From: Pyrinomonadaceae bacterium
GTDB lineage: Bacteria > Acidobacteriota > Blastocatellia > Pyrinomonadales > Pyrinomonadaceae
Length of the DNA: 64,000 bases
Direction: 5' to 3'
NCBI GenBank assembly: GCA_028284415.1
Contig: JANQRU010000001.1
Location: 496,001-560,000, forward strand
The notes beneath the pieces were generated by a model. The model had not been told where the DNA came from. It saw only the letters and a list, made by a program, of their open reading frames with translations, and did not search any database. Below are positions 63,477 through 64,000 of this stretch, in pieces; position 1 is the stretch's first letter, and each line of letters starts with the position of its first letter. A program made the translations under genes and the position numbers.

Positions 63477-64000
63477 TTACTGAATACAGATTCTAGTAGG
63501 TGCTACAAATCCGTTTGTGCTATTTGGATAAGTGGTTATACCCTCAAAACAATTTGCATTTACAGCATAACCTTCAAATACATTTAACTGATTACTGCCA
63601 TCGTAGGTATCAAAAACTAACTTTTTAGAACTTGGTTGATACCAACTTCCTGTAAGATTTGGATAATTTGTATAACTTACAGTTCCATTTGAATTCAATG
63701 TTGCGGCGAGACTTTGAATAGAACTTGGAAATAGAGTGCACTCAAAAAATGCAGTTAAATTTGTTCCACCACAGAATGAAATTAAGTAATTACCACCACT
63801 TACAACATTTTGGACATATTTAAATTGGGGGCTTTTGGTTGCTGAATTATCAGTAAGATTTGACTCATTAGTAGAAGTTGTAGCAGTTGCTGTCATTGCC
63901 AATGATTTACTTGAGACCGGAAACTCAAAATTGAATCTGATTGCCTTGCGTTTGCCGGGTTTTATTCTACCGATATTACATTCGATCTTATTACTAATAA
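63477..64000 (-). CDS. Surface protein with DUF11-like repeat, N-terminus cut off by the window
   Basis: The frame stays open on the minus strand from the TAA at 63477 to the window edge, so the true start lies outside. The upstream part reads CNIGRIKPGKRKAIRFNFEFPV, the C-x-LG-x-LxPG-type ending of a DUF11/Ig-like repeat. NESNLTDNSA and then a 110-residue C-terminal domain with five cysteines and many Asn, Tyr and Ser residues follow. A secreted or cell-surface role is likely. The apparent TTG start at 63902 is only internal. Confidence 0.65.
   Translation of the reverse strand, partial: ISNKIECNIGRIKPGKRKAIRFNFEFPVSSKSLAMTATATTSTNESNLTDNSATKSPQFKYVQNVVSGGNYLISFCGGTNLTAFFECTLFPSSIQSLAATLNSNGTVSYTNYPNLTGSWYQPSSKKLVFDTYDGSNQLNVFEGYAVNANCFEGITTYPNSTNGFVAPTRICIQ

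Noticed and set aside
63477..63902. 141-residue complete gene starting at 63902
   Set aside because: The frame continues open to the window edge and encodes a DUF11-like segment, so the apparent TTG start is internal.

Overview
The window is a chromosomal segment of an AT-rich (by eye about 36% GC) Gram-negative bacterium. It has secreted proteins with Sec signal peptides, a lipoprotein, outer-membrane-type proteins and an F1 ATP synthase. The mix of families points to Acidobacteriota, perhaps Blastocatellia-like: three membrane-anchored OmpR/PhoB-type winged-helix regulators carrying TPR or WD40/PD40 sensor parts, an ECF sigma factor of the TIGR02999 type, BshC of bacillithiol synthesis, BNR and NHL propellers, and FG-GAP proteins with a FIMAH-like C-terminus. 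This taxonomic call is an inference. No rRNA, tRNA, CRISPR array, transposase or prophage gene was seen.

Layout. 1-4.9 kb (minus strand): 3'-truncated recG, an HExxH protein, atpC-atpD, and a small protein with a strong ribosome binding site. 5.1-12.6 kb (mostly plus): phoH, endonuclease V-like gene, ybeY, zwf, pgl, a flavodoxin-type reductase (minus), a CorC/HlyC CBS protein, a CYTH protein and a 1-Cys peroxiredoxin. 12.7-16.7 kb: mutL, then an aromatic amino acid operon (chorismate mutase, prephenate dehydratase without ACT domain, DAHP synthase). That operon is preceded by a complete transcription attenuator: a 25-codon leader peptide with 10 Phe/Tyr among its first 16 residues, an intrinsic terminator and a competing antiterminator stem. 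16.7-26.4 kb (minus): M48 peptidase, biotin carrier, bshC, BNR propeller, outer-membrane barrel protein, larE. 26.6-35.7 kb (plus): a TPR/secreted-protein/methyltransferase operon, then the glycine cleavage set gcvT-gcvH-gcvPA-gcvPB with a tiny membrane zinc-ribbon gene between the two P subunits. That tiny gene is readable only through a frame shift at a run of 12 A. trhO follows.

35.7-64 kb is accessory. It holds a [2Fe-2S] thioredoxin-like ferredoxin, the ECF sigma factor, orphan hydrophobic proteins (one with a peptidoglycan-binding domain), three winged-helix membrane regulators, and a tandem pair of proteins joining a PqqD-like domain, a twin-arginine-type signal and a cystine-knot-like domain with 14 cysteines, beside a B12-binding radical SAM gene. 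There are also an FHA-like/trypsin-like membrane protease, an ABC permease, an M24 aminopeptidase, an NHL-M23 lipoprotein, a DUF937 protein, two tandem FG-GAP proteins, a two-gene cassette with a peptidoglycan-binding-like partner, and a truncated DUF11-like surface protein at the right edge.

The most interesting signals are the Phe/Tyr attenuator, the PqqD-signal-knottin-like tandem genes, the poly-A frame shift in the glycine cleavage operon, and 11-nt direct repeats (PhoB-box-like geometry) in front of the winged-helix regulator genes.
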